In this document: piece after piece, positions 1 through 7,489 of the stretch | How positions within the stretch are numbered: position 1 is the stretch's first letter | Layout: every line of letters begins with the position of its first letter | From: [Candidatus Thermochlorobacteriaceae] bacterium GBChlB | GTDB lineage: Bacteria > Bacteroidota > Chlorobiia > Chlorobiales > Thermochlorobacteraceae | Assembly: GCA_000724175.1 (NCBI GenBank) | Contig: JPGV01000020.1 | Coordinates: forward strand, 1 to 64,000 | Direction of reading: 5' to 3' | DNA: 64,000 nucleotides | Notes under the pieces: model-generated | Told to the model about the DNA's origin: nothing | Database searches by the model: none | Seen by the model: only the letters and a program-made list of their open reading frames with translations | Made by a program: the position numbers and the translations under genes

Positions 1-263
1 TCTTGAACATTCGCAATTACTACCCGGATTTCGTCGCCGTGCTGACCGACGGCTCGCGCTGGATTATTGAGACCAAAGGGCGCGAAGATGTTGAGGTCAA
101 GCAAAAAGACATCGCCGCCGCTCACTGGTGCGAAACCGCCCGCACACTCACAGGCAACTCATGGCACTACCTGAAAGTCTTGCAAAAAGATTTTGAAGGA
201 TTGAGACCGAACTGCTTTGAGGAATTAGCCTACGCTAACTCTGGCAATGCTTCCATGGCATGA
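1..263 (+). CDS. C-terminal end of type III restriction endonuclease (Res subunit / helicase), 5' truncated
   Basis: Only about the last 86 residues are in the window; the gene clearly begins before base 1, so the TTG at base 3 is not a real start. The fragment holds the nuclease core of the family: PDFVAV followed by the IIETKG segment, which is the PD...ExK catalytic pattern found at the C-terminus of type III restriction R subunits after the DEAD-box helicase. The family cuts DNA after ATP-dependent translocation together with a Mod methyltransferase. No Mod gene is visible downstream; the next gene is a small non-DNA-type methyltransferase. It could also be the end of a related stand-alone helicase-nuclease. 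Confidence is good for the nuclease end and moderate for the exact family. Confidence 0.7.
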   Translation, partial: LNIRNYYPDFVAVLTDGSRWIIETKGREDVEVKQKDIAAAHWCETARTLTGNSWHYLKVLQKDFEGLRPNCFEELAYANSGNASMA

Positions 264-319
264 TACAAACGATTGGCACTTGCTCAAATTATGCTTACCT
301 TTGCGCCCGATGGAATTGA

Positions 320-1048
320 ATGCGTTTATTCATGTTCGCGACTTACACGCACTTTGACAATTACAGCGATGCTGTCACACAGCTCGCCTCAACGCTCGGC
401 GACTTGAACGGACTCAACGTTTTGGAAGCTGGCTGCGGCTCTGGCTCATATCTCGACCTCTCTCGCTGCGTCGTAACTGGCATCGACATTTCCCAGCACC
501 AATTAGACCGCAATCAGCAACTTGCGCATCGCGTCTGCGCTGACTTGCATGTCTATGAAAATCCAACATGGAACGACTCGTTTGACTTGATTATTTGCTG
601 GGATGTCGTCGAGCATTTGCGCGACCCGAAAGTTGCCATCGAGAAGTTTCTTCAATGGCTGAAGCCCAACGGTCGTCTCGTCTTAGCGTATCCAAACCCG
701 CAAATCCTGAAAGGCTACGCGACGAAATACACGCCCTACTTCGTGCATCAGGCGTTTTACAAATTGGCGTCTGGCACGCCTTTTTCCGCAAGCAAAACTG
801 ACCAAGGTCCGTTTCGAACGTTCTTCAACCGCGATTTGCACATCATTCGGTTAAAGACGCTTCTCGAGCGCTATGGCTGCACGATTGAGCGCTTTCTGAG
901 CGCAGAATCGTATCAAAATAAGTTCATCAAGAAATATCTTTCGGCATCGGTTGTTAATTCTGTCAACCGCATTTTTTTAGGCGAGTTGAGAGACTCCCTA
1001 CATCACTCTGCCACAGATTTCATTCTTGTGATTTCCAAACGCGAATGA
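320..1048 (+). CDS. Class I SAM-dependent methyltransferase (Methyltransf_11-like)
   Basis: A 242-residue soluble protein. Residues about 34-42 read VLEAGCGSG, the glycine-rich SAM-binding motif I; VTGIDIS follows as motif II, and IICWDVVEHLRDP is the post-II motif of the UbiE/COQ5-like group. LKPNGRLVLAYPNP is the usual beta-strand 5 region. The C-terminal 80 residues are basic and contain FNRDLHIIRLKTLLERYG, typical of small-molecule or glycan methyltransferases. The substrate cannot be read from sequence. The ATG at 320 is used; there is no clear Shine-Dalgarno, as in most genes here. It follows the restriction gene by 56 bp but is not the Mod subunit, since it lacks a DPPY/NPPY motif and target-recognition domain. 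Confidence 0.8.
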   Translation: MRLFMFATYTHFDNYSDAVTQLASTLGDLNGLNVLEAGCGSGSYLDLSRCVVTGIDISQHQLDRNQQLAHRVCADLHVYENPTWNDSFDLIICWDVVEHLRDPKVAIEKFLQWLKPNGRLVLAYPNPQILKGYATKYTPYFVHQAFYKLASGTPFSASKTDQGPFRTFFNRDLHIIRLKTLLERYGCTIERFLSAESYQNKFIKKYLSASVVNSVNRIFLGELRDSLHHSATDFILVISKRE

Positions 1049-1066
1049 GCGAGTGCTTGACAGACC

Positions 1067-1567
1067 TTACGCTTTTGTAACGGCGCGAATGGTCATGGTA
1101 ATCGGCGTCGTGGGGTTGTCGCGAGCGTCTTTGGGAACGACGGAAATTTTATCGGCCACGTCCATTCCGTCCACGACTTTTCCGAACACCGTGTAGCCGG
1201 CTTGACGCGGGTCGTCAAGAAATAAATTGTCTTTGACATTGATGTAGAACTGGCTGCCCGACGATGCCTTTTGCGGATTGCCATCACGAGCGGCAGCGAG
1301 CGTGCCGCGTTTGTTGGCATGCTTGAACTCGGCGGGAATACGGTAGTCAGGTCCGCCCGTGCCGTGCATCATTCGTTTGCTTTCATCGCGCGAGAGCGGG
1401 TCGCCGCCTTGAATCATAAAATCCTTGATGACGCGGTGGAAGCGCACGCCGTCGTAATATTTCTCGGCAACCAGTTTCGCAAAATTGTCTCGATGCTGCG
1501 GCGTATCGTCAAAGAGTTCAACGGTGATGTTGCCGAGCGTAGTTTCAATAACGAATTGAAGCGGCAT
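1067..1567 (-). CDS. Cyclophilin-type peptidyl-prolyl cis-trans isomerase (cytoplasmic)
   Basis: About 166 residues from the ATG at 1567 (MPLQFVIETTLGNITVELF); an upstream in-frame extension to 1603 adds 12 unconserved residues and is not preferred. Cyclophilin motifs are clear: FHRVIKDFMIQGGDP (catalytic Arg and Gln region), GTLAAARDGNP, SSGSQFYINVKDN and YTVFGKVVDGMDVADKI. The enzyme speeds cis-trans isomerisation of peptide bonds before proline. There is no signal sequence, so it should be cytoplasmic, unlike its neighbour. It is the last gene of a minus-strand run: TPR membrane protein, lipoprotein cyclophilin, this one. The 94-bp gap to the preceding gene leaves room for a separate promoter. 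Confidence 0.93.
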   Translation of the reverse strand: MPLQFVIETTLGNITVELFDDTPQHRDNFAKLVAEKYYDGVRFHRVIKDFMIQGGDPLSRDESKRMMHGTGGPDYRIPAEFKHANKRGTLAAARDGNPQKASSGSQFYINVKDNLFLDDPRQAGYTVFGKVVDGMDVADKISVVPKDARDNPTTPITMTIRAVTKA

Positions 1568-1661
1568 AGCTGAATAGTTACAGTTGTTGAAAGATGGACT
1601 CAAAGATACAAAGTCTTGTTGAAGAAACCGTTGCGAGGCGTCTGGATTCGTCGCGTTTGGC

Positions 1662-2255
1662 TTACTCGTCGGCGCGGCGAATGCGCATCCATTGTCGCAC
1701 GGTCGGGACGTTTTGACCGTCGCGCGGTGTCTTTGAAATACGGTCGACGACGTCCATGCTCACGCTGTCCATCACGCGCCCGAAGACAGTATAGCTGCCA
1801 TCTAAAAATCGGTTATCGTTGAGATTGATATAGAATTGACACGAGGACGATTCGCGCTTCGGGTTTACATCATCGTCTTTTCGAGCCGCGCCGATGGTGC
1901 CGCGAAAGTGCGAGTGTTTGATTTCGGCGGGCAATGTTTTTTTACCAAGCGAATCGAGTTCGGGCATCGGCTTCTCGCGCGTATCTGGGTCGCCCCCCTG
2001 AATCAATAGTCCCGGCACAAGCCGCCAAAACGACGTGCCGTCGTAAAATTTTTTATCGACAAGTTTGGAGAAGTTTTCGGTGTGAATGGGCGTGTCCTCA
2101 AAAAGTTCAATCGCTATCTCGCCTTTGGGCGTCTCGATGATGAACTTGGGTCGCTTGGCGGAGAGCGAATCAGCCGTCGCCCGATTGACAGACGGCTTGG
2201 CGCATCCGAAGAGCATCGCGCTTGACGCGAGGAGGACCATCAGCAGCGGGTTCAT
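1662..2255 (-). CDS. Lipoprotein cyclophilin-type peptidyl-prolyl cis-trans isomerase
   Basis: 197 residues. The N-terminus is a lipoprotein signal peptide with lipobox LFGC, the lipidated Cys being residue 18, so the enzyme is probably anchored in the periplasm or outer membrane. The cyclophilin domain starts at about residue 36 (KFIIETPKGEIAIELFED) and shows FWRLVPGLLIQGGDP, GTIGAARKDDD and SSCQFYINLND. Relative to the adjacent cytoplasmic copy, the usual FHRVI is FWRLV: the catalytic-region His is replaced by Trp while the following Arg remains. It starts 33 bp after the TPR membrane gene and precedes the second cyclophilin. A role in folding exported proteins is inferred from location only. 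Confidence 0.92.
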   Translation of the reverse strand: MNPLLMVLLASSAMLFGCAKPSVNRATADSLSAKRPKFIIETPKGEIAIELFEDTPIHTENFSKLVDKKFYDGTSFWRLVPGLLIQGGDPDTREKPMPELDSLGKKTLPAEIKHSHFRGTIGAARKDDDVNPKRESSSCQFYINLNDNRFLDGSYTVFGRVMDSVSMDVVDRISKTPRDGQNVPTVRQWMRIRRADE

Positions 2256-2288
2256 CTGTTAGGCATTCAGGTCGTTTGACATATCGGT

Positions 2289-3017
2289 TCAACTCTTCAA
2301 ACGGGCGATGGCTTTCTCGGCGTCTCTGCCTTCTTTGGTGTCCGAAAATTCTTTTTTCAGGCGTTCCAGAAGTTCCAAGGCTTCTTTCTTTTCACCTGCA
2401 AGCTCGAAAGCGCGTGCGGCGTCGTTGAGATAAACGGAAACATAGCTGTCGTTACCCACTTTCGCCGCAGCACTTTTATAGAGCGATGCCGCTTTCTTGA
2501 AATCTTTTTTCTGTTCGTAGCACGCGGCTTCCCCGGCGGTTGCGGCTGCAGCAACAAGCGGCGCACTGGTTGAAATGCTTGAATACAGTTGTAGCGCAGA
2601 GTCAAGGCTGCCTTTTTGGAAGTAGATATTGGCAAGGTAGAGTTTTGCTGTTTCGCCTGTCGCCGTTCCCGAAAATTGCGTAACCAATTTTGCCAGCCCG
2701 GCACTGGTGCTGTCACCGTTGACCGCAAGTTCAAAATTTTCATCTTTGTAAGCCGTCATCGCTTTACGCAACATCGCCGACGCCTCCGCCTCGCGCGTCG
2801 CCTGCTGTTGATTCCAAAACACAAACCCACCAACGACCAGCACAAGGACAACGCCCGCGCCGATAACGAGCTGCTGATTTTTTTCATAAAACTCGACGAG
2901 CCGATAGTATAATTCTAAAGCTTTATCGCTGCTGCTTGACGCTGGCGCCGATGCAGACTTTGCAGCGCTTTTGACAGTGTTGTTCGACGTTACTTTAACT
3001 GCGTTTTCGTTTGCCAT
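2289..3017 (-). CDS. Membrane-anchored tetratricopeptide-like protein (YfgM-like architecture)
   Basis: 242 residues from the ATG at 3017. A TTG at 3035 would add six residues but lies only about six bases from the predicted transcription start, so ATG is preferred. Layout: Ser/Ala-rich N-terminal tail, one membrane helix at about residues 48-68 (QQLVIGAGVVLVLVVGGFVF), then helical TPR-like repeats to the end (TAKLYLANIYFQKGSLDSAL, AGEAACYEQKKDFKKAASLY, DAARAFELAGEKKEALELLE). This is the layout of YfgM, which in E. coli partners the periplasmic foldase PpiD and the SecYEG translocon. Here two peptidyl-prolyl isomerase genes follow directly, which fits a shared role in protein export folding. 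Function is inferred from architecture and context. Confidence 0.72.
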   Translation of the reverse strand: MANENAVKVTSNNTVKSAAKSASAPASSSSDKALELYYRLVEFYEKNQQLVIGAGVVLVLVVGGFVFWNQQQATREAEASAMLRKAMTAYKDENFELAVNGDSTSAGLAKLVTQFSGTATGETAKLYLANIYFQKGSLDSALQLYSSISTSAPLVAAAATAGEAACYEQKKDFKKAASLYKSAAAKVGNDSYVSVYLNDAARAFELAGEKKEALELLERLKKEFSDTKEGRDAEKAIARLKS

Positions 3018-3020
3018 ATC

Positions 3021-3078
3021 CAAAGTTAAGTTCAAAAATTGAGGCGCAAAGTTAGGAAATCACGCCCCAAATCCCAAC
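3021..3078 (-). promoter_or_regulatory. Bacteroidetes-type promoter(s) for the TPR/cyclophilin operon
   Basis: Read on the minus strand, a -7 element TAACTTTG lies at 3054-3047 and a -33-like GTTG at 3078-3075, with 20 bp between them. This fits the known Bacteroidetes pattern TTTG-N17..23-TAnnTTTG. Transcription would start near 3041, giving a leader of about 24 bases before the ATG at 3017. A second TAACTTTG at 3028-3021, 18 bp after the TTTG of the first, makes a nested second match, but it would start transcription at or inside the start codon. Confidence 0.5.
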
Positions 3079-3133
3079 TTGTTTGCTTCACTGTTGAACA
3101 TCTCTTGCCGATGTAAGTTGTCTCGTCGTCGCG

Positions 3134-3141
3134 TATCTTTG
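3134..3141 (+). promoter_or_regulatory. Possible -7 element for the DUF2887 gene
   Basis: TATCTTTG matches TAnnTTTG exactly and sits 17 bases before the ATG at 3159. No TTTG is present at the expected -33 distance, so this is a half-match only. Confidence 0.3.
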
Positions 3142-3158
3142 CTGAAAAGACAACGCCA

Positions 3159-4004
3159 ATGCGAACCGACGCGCTTGTTTATTTTCTGCTCAAGTCTCTG
3201 CCGCACGCCTTTTTCGTCTTGATTGGCAGACCCGCCGATGACGCAAAAAACTATCGCTTCCAATCCGTCGAGCTTAAAGAACTCTCGTTTCGGCTCGACG
3301 GCGTGTTTATGCCGCTCTCCGCAGACATTTCCTACATCGTCGAGGCACAGTTCCACTTGGATCACCAATTCTATCCCCGACTCTTCGCTGAGGTATTCGT
3401 TTATCTCAAACAATACGGCAACGCGCCTTGGCAAGCTGTCGTGATTTATCCGAGCAGAAAAGTTGAATCCAAAAACATTTCGGGGTACGAAGCGCTGTTT
3501 GAAGCAGGATTGGTTCAACGCATTTACTTGGACGAACTGCCCGACGGACTAAAATTGGGAAATGGGATTGCGTTGTTTAAGTTGCTCATAGAGCCGGAAC
3601 AAGCCGCCATTCGGTCGGCAAAAACGCTGTTGGAACAAGCGCCGGAGCAAGTAGATTTCATTCAACAGATTTTATTTTACAAATTTTCAAACTTAACGCG
3701 GGAGGAGATTTTGAAGATGTTGAGCATTGAAGAAGCATTTGAAGCGGAACTCAAAAAGACGCGCGCCTATCAAGAGATTTTGCAGGAAGGCAAACTTGAA
3801 GGCATCAAACAAGGGATAAAGGAAGGCATCAAGGAAGGCATCAAGGAAGGCATCAAAGAAGGCATCAAAGAAGGCATCAAAGAAGGCGAATTGCAAGGCA
3901 AACTGGCGGCCGTGCCGATTTTGCGACGTTTAGGGCTTTCAGATGAGCAAATCGCTGCGGAACTGTCCATTCCTATCAGCGCGGTCAAATCTATCTCACG
4001 ATAA
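3159..4004 (+). CDS. DUF2887 / Rpn-like PD-(D/E)XK family protein
   Basis: 281 residues. The N-terminal 130 residues match the DUF2887 pattern common in cyanobacteria: MRTDALVYFLLKSLPHAFF, then FRLDGVFMP, IVEAQFHLD and RLFAEVFVYL; FRLDG and the VEAQ segment supply the D...ExQ nuclease core. The group is annotated as Rpn-type recombination-promoting nuclease or putative transposase. Residues about 213-245 are a perfect low-complexity run of the four-residue unit KEGI, encoded by a 12-bp tandem repeat. The last 40 residues (AAVPILRRLGLSDEQIAAEL) are the usual C-terminal helix-turn-helix-like tail. It stands alone between minus-strand operons. Biological role is unknown; mobility or DNA recombination is a family-level inference. 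Confidence 0.8.
   Translation: MRTDALVYFLLKSLPHAFFVLIGRPADDAKNYRFQSVELKELSFRLDGVFMPLSADISYIVEAQFHLDHQFYPRLFAEVFVYLKQYGNAPWQAVVIYPSRKVESKNISGYEALFEAGLVQRIYLDELPDGLKLGNGIALFKLLIEPEQAAIRSAKTLLEQAPEQVDFIQQILFYKFSNLTREEILKMLSIEEAFEAELKKTRAYQEILQEGKLEGIKQGIKEGIKEGIKEGIKEGIKEGIKEGELQGKLAAVPILRRLGLSDEQIAAELSIPISAVKSISR
3800..3892 (+). repeat. 12-bp tandem repeat inside the DUF2887 gene
   Basis: About seven tandem copies of a unit close to ggcatcaaagaa, coding Gly-Ile-Lys-Glu. The first copies are degenerate (aaacaa, aaggaa) and the last three are identical, as expected for slippage-driven expansion. Because the unit is a multiple of three, changes in copy number keep the frame and only change linker length. 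Confidence 0.88.
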
Positions 4005-4102
4005 ACTCAACACTTCACGATTCTTGACGGTCTCGGCAGGCGTAGCGGTTCACAAGCAGTTGTATTGTTGTTGACCCAGCCGACATTGAAAAATGCGTTT
4101 GG

Positions 4103-4873
4103 TTACTTTTGGGAAACAGCAAATAGTTCCGCCGCGCTTTGGTGAACTGTTTCGGCGACTGTTTCTATGGCAAGCCCTTTGACCGCCGCGATTTTTTTAG
4201 CGACTTCTACCACAAACGACGGTTCGTTTCGCTTGCCTCGATGCGGCGCAGGCGCAAGATACGGGCAGTCCGTTTCAGTGAGCAGGTCTTCAATATCGAG
4301 CGCGGCAACAACATCGGGCAACGTGGATTTCTTGAACGTGATAATGCCCGGAATGGAAATCTTAAAACCCAACGCCAAACATTTTTTGGCCTCTTCAACA
4401 CCGCCTGAAAAACAGTGCATTGCGCCGCGCAAGTTCGATGACGATTCTTCTTGCATGATTTTGAAGGTGTCGTCCCAAGCCTCGCGCGTGTGAATGACGA
4501 CAGGCAAGTCGTGCCGTTTGGCAAGGCGAAGCATCTCCCGAAAACACTGATGCTGTTTGGGGATATTGGCGTCTGGGTAGTGATAGTCCAGTCCAATTTC
4601 GCCGACGGCGACGACTTTTTGATGCGCCAGAAGTGCGTCGAGCGTATGGAAATCGTCGTCGGTAATCTGATGCACATCGTTGGGGTGCAAGCCGACATTG
4701 GCATAAACGAACTCGTATTGTTCGGCGAGCGCGATGGCGTCGCGGCTGGTTTGAACATTTGTGCCGGGGTTGACAACGAGCGAGACGCGCTGCTCTTTCA
4801 GTCGCGCTACAACATCGCTACGGTCGGCGTCGTAATCGGCAAACGAAAGATGCGCGTGAATATCAACGAACAT
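4103..4873 (-). CDS. tatD: TatD-family metal-dependent hydrolase / deoxyribonuclease
   Basis: 256 residues, the usual length for TatD. Metal-ligand motifs are all present in order: DIHAHL at residues 4-9, GEIGLDYHY at about 92-100, VIHTREA, MHCFSGG and TETDCPYLAP (the final Asp ligand). The family removes nucleotides from 3' DNA ends and is implicated in DNA repair. The gene starts 6 bp after lspA, so the two are probably co-transcribed, perhaps from the transglutaminase promoter further upstream. Confidence 0.95.
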   Translation of the reverse strand: MFVDIHAHLSFADYDADRSDVVARLKEQRVSLVVNPGTNVQTSRDAIALAEQYEFVYANVGLHPNDVHQITDDDFHTLDALLAHQKVVAVGEIGLDYHYPDANIPKQHQCFREMLRLAKRHDLPVVIHTREAWDDTFKIMQEESSSNLRGAMHCFSGGVEEAKKCLALGFKISIPGIITFKKSTLPDVVAALDIEDLLTETDCPYLAPAPHRGKRNEPSFVVEVAKKIAAVKGLAIETVAETVHQSAAELFAVSQK

Positions 4874-4879
4874 TGCTGT

Positions 4880-5455
4880 TTAATTCGGTTGTTTTGCTGG
4901 CTCGCTTGGCGCATCGGAACTGGGTTCGGCGGGCGGCTCGGCGGCTGGCGCACTCTCAGCAGCAAGTGTTTCAGCGACGGGTTCCTCGAAGATGTGCTTG
5001 TAAAAGACAAACATAATCAAGACGCCCACGGTAATCGCCGTGTCAGCCACATTGAAAATCGGAAACACCGATACATATTTTCCCCACACATAGCCGTTGT
5101 ATAAATCGAAGTGAATGAAGTCAATCACTTGTCCATGAACGATGCGGTCGATAAGATTTCCAAACGCGCCGCCAATGATACATCCAAATGCCGCGCGATA
5201 GTAGCCATTGTCGCGCTGTGTTCTGTATAGATAATAGCAAATCCCGATGGTGGCTAAAATCGAGAGCGTGGTTACAACGGCTCTGCCGCCCAAATCAATG
5301 CCGAATGCGATGCCTGAATTTTCCGTGTAAGTAAATTTCAGCCAATCGGAAATGAGTGTGATTTGTTGAACACCCTCGCCGAGATGAATTTTTGCAAAGA
5401 ACTTCGTCGCTTGGTCGAGCGCGACGATGACAGCGATAATCAAAAAAATCTGCAT
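4880..5455 (-). CDS. lspA: Lipoprotein signal peptidase II
   Basis: 191 residues with four predicted membrane helices. Signature segments are TENSGIAFG, GGAFGNLIDRI (first catalytic Asp) and FNVADTAI (second catalytic Asp). The aspartic peptidase cuts prolipoproteins before the lipidated cysteine; at least four lipoproteins are encoded in this window. The last 35 residues are an Ala/Pro/Glu-rich cytoplasmic tail longer than in E. coli LspA. In many Bacteroidetes lspA sits next to ileS and the DksA-like gene; here those two genes are 3 kb away in another orientation. Confidence 0.96.
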   Translation of the reverse strand: MQIFLIIAVIVALDQATKFFAKIHLGEGVQQITLISDWLKFTYTENSGIAFGIDLGGRAVVTTLSILATIGICYYLYRTQRDNGYYRAAFGCIIGGAFGNLIDRIVHGQVIDFIHFDLYNGYVWGKYVSVFPIFNVADTAITVGVLIMFVFYKHIFEEPVAETLAAESAPAAEPPAEPSSDAPSEPAKQPN

Positions 5456-5506
5456 ATCAACTTTTCAAGAAAAAAATCGCGTTTAAGCGACAGTTGTTTG
5501 AGCAAA

Positions 5507-6769
5507 CTATCTGGCGAATTTAACTTTTTCGACTCGAATAATTCGCTCTGGCGCCATGTTTTTGAAGAGCGGATTGACATCGCCTATTTCGCTGTTCATC
5601 AGCGATGGGTCGCAACTTAAAAAGACCCTTCCATCTACATCATATCGCTGCTGTGCCTGCGCTGGTTCGGCAGACGGCGGCTCGTGGTTCAAATGCACTG
5701 CTGCTGAGATATGGTTCGGCAACTGCAAGCCGACGACGTCGTAACCCAAAACGCCTTGCACCATAGCCGATAACAGCACGGCGCGGTCTTCACAATCGCA
5801 GTAGTCGGAAAGCAGGGTTTCCTCGACAAAGTTGCAATGCTCGCCGCGCGTTGTTTTCGCGTCGTCTTTGTATTTGAATCCGTCCAAACAAAATTGCAAC
5901 AGAAAATTCACAGCGTCTCGGCCCGTCCACTTGTTCTTCCGTATGATGGCTTGAAGCGGCTCAACGACCTGCGCCTTCACGGCGCTTGTGAGCGGGCGAT
6001 TGAAATACCAATCGACTTCCATCTGCGGAAATCCCTCGAGATAGTCGACCAAGTTTTTATTGAGCGCAAGCTCGAGTGTGTAAGGCTTCTGCTGAAATGT
6101 CCATTTGATTTTTCTCGAGGCGATTTTTTCGGGCAGCGTCGGAAAGCCTTCAATGTCCAAGTTCAGTGCGGCGGCGTGCGCGCCAAATGTTTGCGTGGCG
6201 TCGAAAAATTCCAGAGATGGCGACGGGAGTTTTTTCAAAAATTCGCCGCACTCGACGTCGTAGATGCCGAAAATCTCGCCGCTCTCTTGGGTGAAAATTG
6301 CGCCGAAATAAATTTTGCGGCTAAGTTGCACGGCTAAGTAGAGTCGTTTGTTCATCAGCACAAGGTCGGCGTTGTATCCCATAGCGCGGACGAGCGCGGC
6401 GGCAGCGAAACTTTGCGCGTCTTGACCTTTCCACAGTTTTTTGACCAGCGCGACCGCGAGCTTGAATTTTAACCAATCGTTGAAGTGTGAGCGGGACGCG
6501 TGTGCGTTTAAGTCGGCGGCAAGCGGCGCGAGCTTTGCCACGGCGGCTTTAAGCGACTGCGCGAATTTTTCTTCGTTGAACGCGCCTTTTGGGACAAGCG
6601 CTTTTTGCGCCGCCGAAACCGCCACGCTGGTCTTCCAGCCGTAAAGTTCAAGCCCTACACTGCCCTCCTGAGCGTGGAGATTTTTCCCAACCGAACAGCA
6701 CACGAGCGCGAAAAAGACCAACCAAACCAGTTCTTTTGACGCATTTTTTTGAAACTTATTTCTTTCCAT
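5507..6769 (-). CDS. Exported transglutaminase-like superfamily protein
   Basis: 420 residues. An N-terminal signal peptide spans about residues 14-34 (VWLVFFALVCCSVGKNLHAQ). The C-terminal half carries the transglutaminase-like triad: Cys in YCDCEDRAVLLSAMV, His in NHISAAVHL and Asp in SCDPSL, with about 33 residues between the Cys and His motifs. The region before it is a mixed domain with no motif I recognise. Bacterial members are mostly proteases or peptide-crosslinking enzymes acting on cell-surface substrates; the substrate here is unknown. It has its own promoter overlapping the divergent maf promoter, and lspA starts 51 bp downstream. Confidence 0.8.
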   Translation of the reverse strand: MERNKFQKNASKELVWLVFFALVCCSVGKNLHAQEGSVGLELYGWKTSVAVSAAQKALVPKGAFNEEKFAQSLKAAVAKLAPLAADLNAHASRSHFNDWLKFKLAVALVKKLWKGQDAQSFAAAALVRAMGYNADLVLMNKRLYLAVQLSRKIYFGAIFTQESGEIFGIYDVECGEFLKKLPSPSLEFFDATQTFGAHAAALNLDIEGFPTLPEKIASRKIKWTFQQKPYTLELALNKNLVDYLEGFPQMEVDWYFNRPLTSAVKAQVVEPLQAIIRKNKWTGRDAVNFLLQFCLDGFKYKDDAKTTRGEHCNFVEETLLSDYCDCEDRAVLLSAMVQGVLGYDVVGLQLPNHISAAVHLNHEPPSAEPAQAQQRYDVDGRVFLSCDPSLMNSEIGDVNPLFKNMAPERIIRVEKVKFAR

Positions 6770-6816
6770 TCATCAATTGCTTAACTTAGCTTAATGATAT
6801 TTTACAGCAATTTAAA

Positions 6817-6846
6817 TTTGGCACAAAAATAACTGCTGTATATTTC
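6817..6846 (+). promoter_or_regulatory. Bacteroidetes-type promoter for maf-sixA
   Basis: TTTG at 6817-6820, an 18-bp spacer, then TATATTTC at 6839-6846 (seven of eight bases of TAnnTTTG). Transcription would begin near 6852, about 15 bases before the maf ATG at 6867, which argues against the upstream TTG at 6861. It overlaps a promoter reading the other way. Confidence 0.5.
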
Positions 6847-6854
6847 GACGCAAA
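6824..6854 (-). promoter_or_regulatory. Bacteroidetes-type promoter for the transglutaminase-lspA-tatD run
   Basis: On the minus strand TTTG lies at 6854-6851, followed by a 19-bp spacer and TATTTTTG at 6831-6824, an exact match to TTTG-N17..23-TAnnTTTG. The leader would be about 50 bases. The elements interleave with the divergent maf promoter, so the two cannot both be fully occupied by polymerase at once. Confidence 0.6.
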
Positions 6855-6866
6855 CCTTATTTGTCC

Positions 6867-7475
6867 ATGCTCAATCATACTCGCCTTGCACTTGCTTCCA
6901 AATCACCGCGCCGACACGCCCTGCTCAAATTGCTCAACCTTCCGTTCACCGTTGTTGCGGTCGATGCCGATGAGCGTTTTGATTCCTCTCTCTCGCCGGC
7001 GGAAGTGGTAACCACATTGTCGGAACGCAAAGCCCGTTTAGCGCAAACCGTTCACTCGATTGAACACGCTGTGGTGCTTGGCGCGGACACCATCGTCGTC
7101 ATTGACCAACTGATTTTGAACAAACCGGCAAACGAGGCCGAAGCGTTCTCTATGCTCTCGATGCTTCAAGGGCGAACGCATTCGGTTTATACTGGGTTCA
7201 CCTTGCTCGAAGGCGATGTGCAACTTTCCGACTATGAAAAAACCGATGTGTCGTTTTCGCCGATGACCGACGACGAAATTCGGTTTTACATCCACACGGC
7301 TAAACCTTTTGACAAAGCCGGAGGATATGGCATTCAAGACGATTTGGGCGCGTGTTTTATTGACCGCATTGACGGCTGCTACTACAATGTCGTCGGATTG
7401 CCGATAGCGAAACTGTATCAATCGCTTAAACGCTTTGAGGCGTTGCATCACCGTAATTCAAAACCGACTACTTAA
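6867..7475 (+). CDS. maf: Maf-family nucleoside triphosphate pyrophosphatase
   Basis: 202 residues from the ATG at 6867. LALASKSPRRHALL is the family signature near the N-terminus; VLGADTIVVID contains the catalytic Asp, and KPANEAEAFSMLSMLQGRTHSVYTG (read as KPANEAEA then LQGRTHSVYTG) is the second conserved block. AGGYGIQD is the C-terminal motif. Maf proteins hydrolyse dTTP/UTP or modified nucleotides and are linked to septum-formation control and nucleotide-pool cleaning. The sixA gene starts 14 bp downstream, so the two form an operon. Confidence 0.94.
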   Translation: MLNHTRLALASKSPRRHALLKLLNLPFTVVAVDADERFDSSLSPAEVVTTLSERKARLAQTVHSIEHAVVLGADTIVVIDQLILNKPANEAEAFSMLSMLQGRTHSVYTGFTLLEGDVQLSDYEKTDVSFSPMTDDEIRFYIHTAKPFDKAGGYGIQDDLGACFIDRIDGCYYNVVGLPIAKLYQSLKRFEALHHRNSKPTT

Positions 7476-7489
7476 CCGCCAACTTACCA

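Noticed and set aside
320-1048. Methyltransferase as the modification subunit of the upstream type III restriction gene
   Set aside because: It has no DPPY/NPPY catalytic motif or target-recognition region and is too small; it is a UbiE-like small-molecule or glycan type.
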